DNA from: Cyclobacteriaceae bacterium
GTDB taxonomy: Bacteria > Bacteroidota > Bacteroidia > Cytophagales > Cyclobacteriaceae
Reading direction: 5' to 3'
NCBI GenBank assembly: GCA_028289505.1
Contig: JANQPK010000033.1
Span: 1-8,550 of the forward strand
Length of the DNA stretch: 8,550 nucleotides
The translations under genes were made by a program, and so were the position numbers. The notes under the pieces were generated by a model that worked only from the letters and a program-made list of their open reading frames with translations, did no database searches and was not told the DNA's origin. Of this stretch, positions 6,733 through 8,550 are shown piece after piece. Numbering within the stretch: position 1 is the first letter of the stretch; each line of letters opens with the position of its first letter.

Positions 6733-8274
6733 TTAAATGTATTTACCCTCTAACCATCTTTGACGCTTTCTTAGATTATTTTGCCGTCTTTGGAACCCGT
6801 ATAGTAAAACCAGTACAATCGGTGCGGCTACATTCGCGTACTTAATTATACTTTTAGTACCATCCTCCACAGGATCCAAGGGTCGGCTGGTGATGCCTTT
6901 GGTGCGCAGATCACTTAAACCTGTATCATCTGACATCCAGTCTATAGCATTGGCTACGAAATTAATATTGTCGGGATTTAGCTGCTGTGGTTGGGGTTGT
7001 TGCTGTTGTCCTGGCATACCAGCAGGCATAGGTGGTTCTCCATTCACCATAAAGCTACCACTTCCGATAACCACTAGCTTTCCGGATGCACCTTCCAAGG
7101 CCATAGCAACATTTTGAACTCCTTGGGTAAAATCTGATGATGCCCATTGTTTCTGCACATCCACCATCAATGGTAGACTGGCACTGCCTGATTGTTCCGA
7201 AGTATAGGCTAAAGGAACCACGTCCTTGGTGGAATCTACATTGGTGGAAATCAAAGCCGATGCAAATGGGAGTAATACCGCCTCTATGCCGCCACTGGCT
7301 GGATGATCCTCAAAGTTACTGATGATGGGAAAATAAGGAAACTGTACCTGAGTAGTCATGGAGAAGGGACCAACCTGTTGAGGAACCCCTACGCTAGCAC
7401 AGTTGACGTCTGTTATCAACTGATCAGCCATAATGATTCCCTTACCTCCCAACCAGCCCTTTAACCCAATATCCGAGGTTGCGGAAACGAACCCACTATT
7501 CAGTTCACCTAGAAAATTGTCATAGGCAACCAGCAGCCCACCACCCTGATCCATGAAATAATCGAGTTTACTGAACTCAACACTGGAAATAGTATCTCGT
7601 GGGTTAACTAGCACCAAAGCTTTAATATAGGTGGGTATGTTAGTAGTATCAGTGAGCCTCACCGACTGCACATCATACAGTATTTGCAATTGTTCTCGTA
7701 GTTGGGGTATGGCTGCCAGCGATGGTTCTCCATGCCCCTGCAATACGCCGATTATGGGTTTATCCACAATGGCCATTTTCTTAACCGCAGTGGTCAATCC
7801 ATACTCCATTCCGGCTCCTGGTTCTATCACGGGTATCACTTCCTTTTCGTCCTTCATTCTGATAATGGCACCCATGTAGGCTCTAAGTTGCTGTACCTGG
7901 TCCCTTTCGGTGACATTTACTAGGATAGGATTGATCCCTGCAGTTTGTGCTTTGGTCTCTGACTCATCGTCCTGGTTGGGGTTTATGAACTCGTAAACCA
8001 GGTTACCATCGGAACGCTTGGCATATTCTTCTAACAAATCACGGAAGTCTTTTCTGGTTCCCAATAACTGTGGAGGTAAGTCTTCAGAGAAATAGGCAGT
8101 CACAGTAATAACGTCATCAAGATTTTTTAAAGTGCTCTTGGTTGCCTCACTGAGCGTATACCGTTTGTCAGCGGTAAAATCCAGTCGAAAGAATAGCTTG
8201 CTGGATACCAGATTGGCCACAATCAAGATTGCGAAAAAAATAGCCAACTTTACAATAATCGCTTGTTTGGTCAT
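6733..8274 (-). CDS. gldG: Gliding-motility-associated ABC transporter auxiliary protein GldG
   Basis: The 513-residue protein has an N-terminal membrane helix (about 7-25), then the hallmark FTADKRYTLSEATKSTL (33-49) of GldG/ABC_transp_aux proteins. A large periplasmic region carries IGVLQGHGEPSL (175-186) and a GGGLLVAYDN block (244-253). A C-terminal membrane helix (about 478-495) is followed by a basic cytoplasmic tail (RRQNNLRKRQRW, 496-507). The length and two-anchor topology fit the family. GldF and GldG form the membrane part of an ABC transporter; GldA, absent here, would be the ATPase. In Flavobacterium johnsoniae the set was needed for gliding, but related genes occur in non-gliders, so motility cannot be inferred. 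Residues 414-432 form a Pro/Met/Gln-rich linker before the conserved NPDNINFVANAIDW block (433-446). The ATG at 8274 is 6 bases after the gldF stop, with AGAGGA just upstream. Confidence 0.94.
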   Translation of the reverse strand: MTKQAIIVKLAIFFAILIVANLVSSKLFFRLDFTADKRYTLSEATKSTLKNLDDVITVTAYFSEDLPPQLLGTRKDFRDLLEEYAKRSDGNLVYEFINPNQDDESETKAQTAGINPILVNVTERDQVQQLRAYMGAIIRMKDEKEVIPVIEPGAGMEYGLTTAVKKMAIVDKPIIGVLQGHGEPSLAAIPQLREQLQILYDVQSVRLTDTTNIPTYIKALVLVNPRDTISSVEFSKLDYFMDQGGGLLVAYDNFLGELNSGFVSATSDIGLKGWLGGKGIIMADQLITDVNCASVGVPQQVGPFSMTTQVQFPYFPIISNFEDHPASGGIEAVLLPFASALISTNVDSTKDVVPLAYTSEQSGSASLPLMVDVQKQWASSDFTQGVQNVAMALEGASGKLVVIGSGSFMVNGEPPMPAGMPGQQQQPQPQQLNPDNINFVANAIDWMSDDTGLSDLRTKGITSRPLDPVEDGTKSIIKYANVAAPIVLVLLYGFQRRQNNLRKRQRWLEGKYI

Positions 8275-8280
8275 GTTCCT

Positions 8281-8550
8281 CTAGTTTTGCCAGTTTCTTC
8301 TTGAGATAATGGTGGTTGACAGTACTAATCCACCGAGGATAATTGAAATAAAATAAAGCAGATCTCGAGAGTCAATAACACCCCTGGACAATGAGTCAAA
8401 GTGGGTGCGAGCACTCAGAAAACTGAAAACAGATCCTACAGGGCCTTTTAATCCGGCAGCAATAATGTCAAAAAGCAGATGGAAAAATATCCCAATAAAC
8501 AACGCCAGTAGAAATGCTACAATTTGGTTATTTGTGATGCTGCTGGTAAA
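8281..8550 (-). CDS. gldF: GldF ABC transporter permease, C-terminal part (cut by window edge)
   Basis: The frame is open from the right window edge to a TAG at 8281-8283 and gives the last 89 residues of a permease, beginning FTSSITNNQIVAFLLALF. Two membrane helices are visible, about residues 9-31 and 67-81 of the fragment. Between them lies the polar stretch SARTHFDSLSRGVIDSRD, a pattern typical of the end of GldF and related ABC-2 permeases. The full family length is about 240 residues, so roughly 150 residues lie outside the window. It precedes gldG by 6 bases, as in other Bacteroidota, and would supply the transmembrane channel of the transporter. A TTG within the fragment (8502) should not be taken as the start; the conserved sequence continues upstream. 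Confidence 0.9.
   Translation of the reverse strand, partial: FTSSITNNQIVAFLLALFIGIFFHLLFDIIAAGLKGPVGSVFSFLSARTHFDSLSRGVIDSRDLLYFISIILGGLVLSTTIISRRNWQN

Noticed and set aside
8281..8502. A separate 73-residue gene starting at TTG 8502
   Set aside because: The same frame continues with conserved GldF sequence to the window edge, so this is only the tail of gldF.
1..8550. A new defence, toxin-antitoxin or mobile system
   Set aside because: No nuclease, integrase, reverse transcriptase or toxin gene, and no inverted repeats; the only candidate hint (the YwqK label) is better explained as a secreted repeat protein.

Overview
The window looks like chromosomal DNA of a Bacteroidota member, most likely a marine-type Cytophagales relative. 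Four things point there: the order gldF-gldG-DUF4340, a BatB/BatC pair, a probable promoter of the Bacteroidota type (TTG, 20 bases, TAnnTTTG), and an AT-rich heptamer array of a kind I recall from this phylum's intergenic DNA. Base composition is moderate and even. I see no insertion sequence, phage gene, tRNA, rRNA or CRISPR array. The lineage call is inference from gene content, not a database match.

Layout: all eight genes lie on the minus strand and are read from the right edge towards the left. The right part (about 8550 to 5814) is an ABC-exporter accessory module: the C-terminal end of the GldF permease, complete GldG, and a DUF4340 membrane-anchored protein, with gaps of 6 and 16 bases. 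A 101-base gap follows (5713-5813), the longest non-coding stretch in the window; it carries a probable promoter. Next come batB (von Willebrand A domain with an intact MIDAS site, membrane-anchored) and batC (TPR protein with a very Gln/Glu-rich tail), overlapping by 4 bases. Then an acetoacetyl-CoA-type thiolase, a secreted protein of about 15 MORN-like (YwqK-type) repeats, purC (purine biosynthesis), and a small STAS-domain anti-sigma-factor antagonist cut by the left edge. Gaps in this left part are 16, 6, 29 and 14 bases, so batB to STAS may be one transcript, although purC may have its own control.

Functionally this is a mix of envelope genes (GldFG, DUF4340, BatBC, MORN-repeat protein) and housekeeping genes (thiolase, PurC). 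No single pathway joins them, and I do not see a convincing new defence or mobile system. The points most worth a second look are the heptamer array that runs into a purC start lacking ATG, the batBC pair without batA, batD or batE beside it, the Gln/Glu tandem repeat in batC, and the secreted repeat protein that automated pipelines may mislabel an antitoxin.
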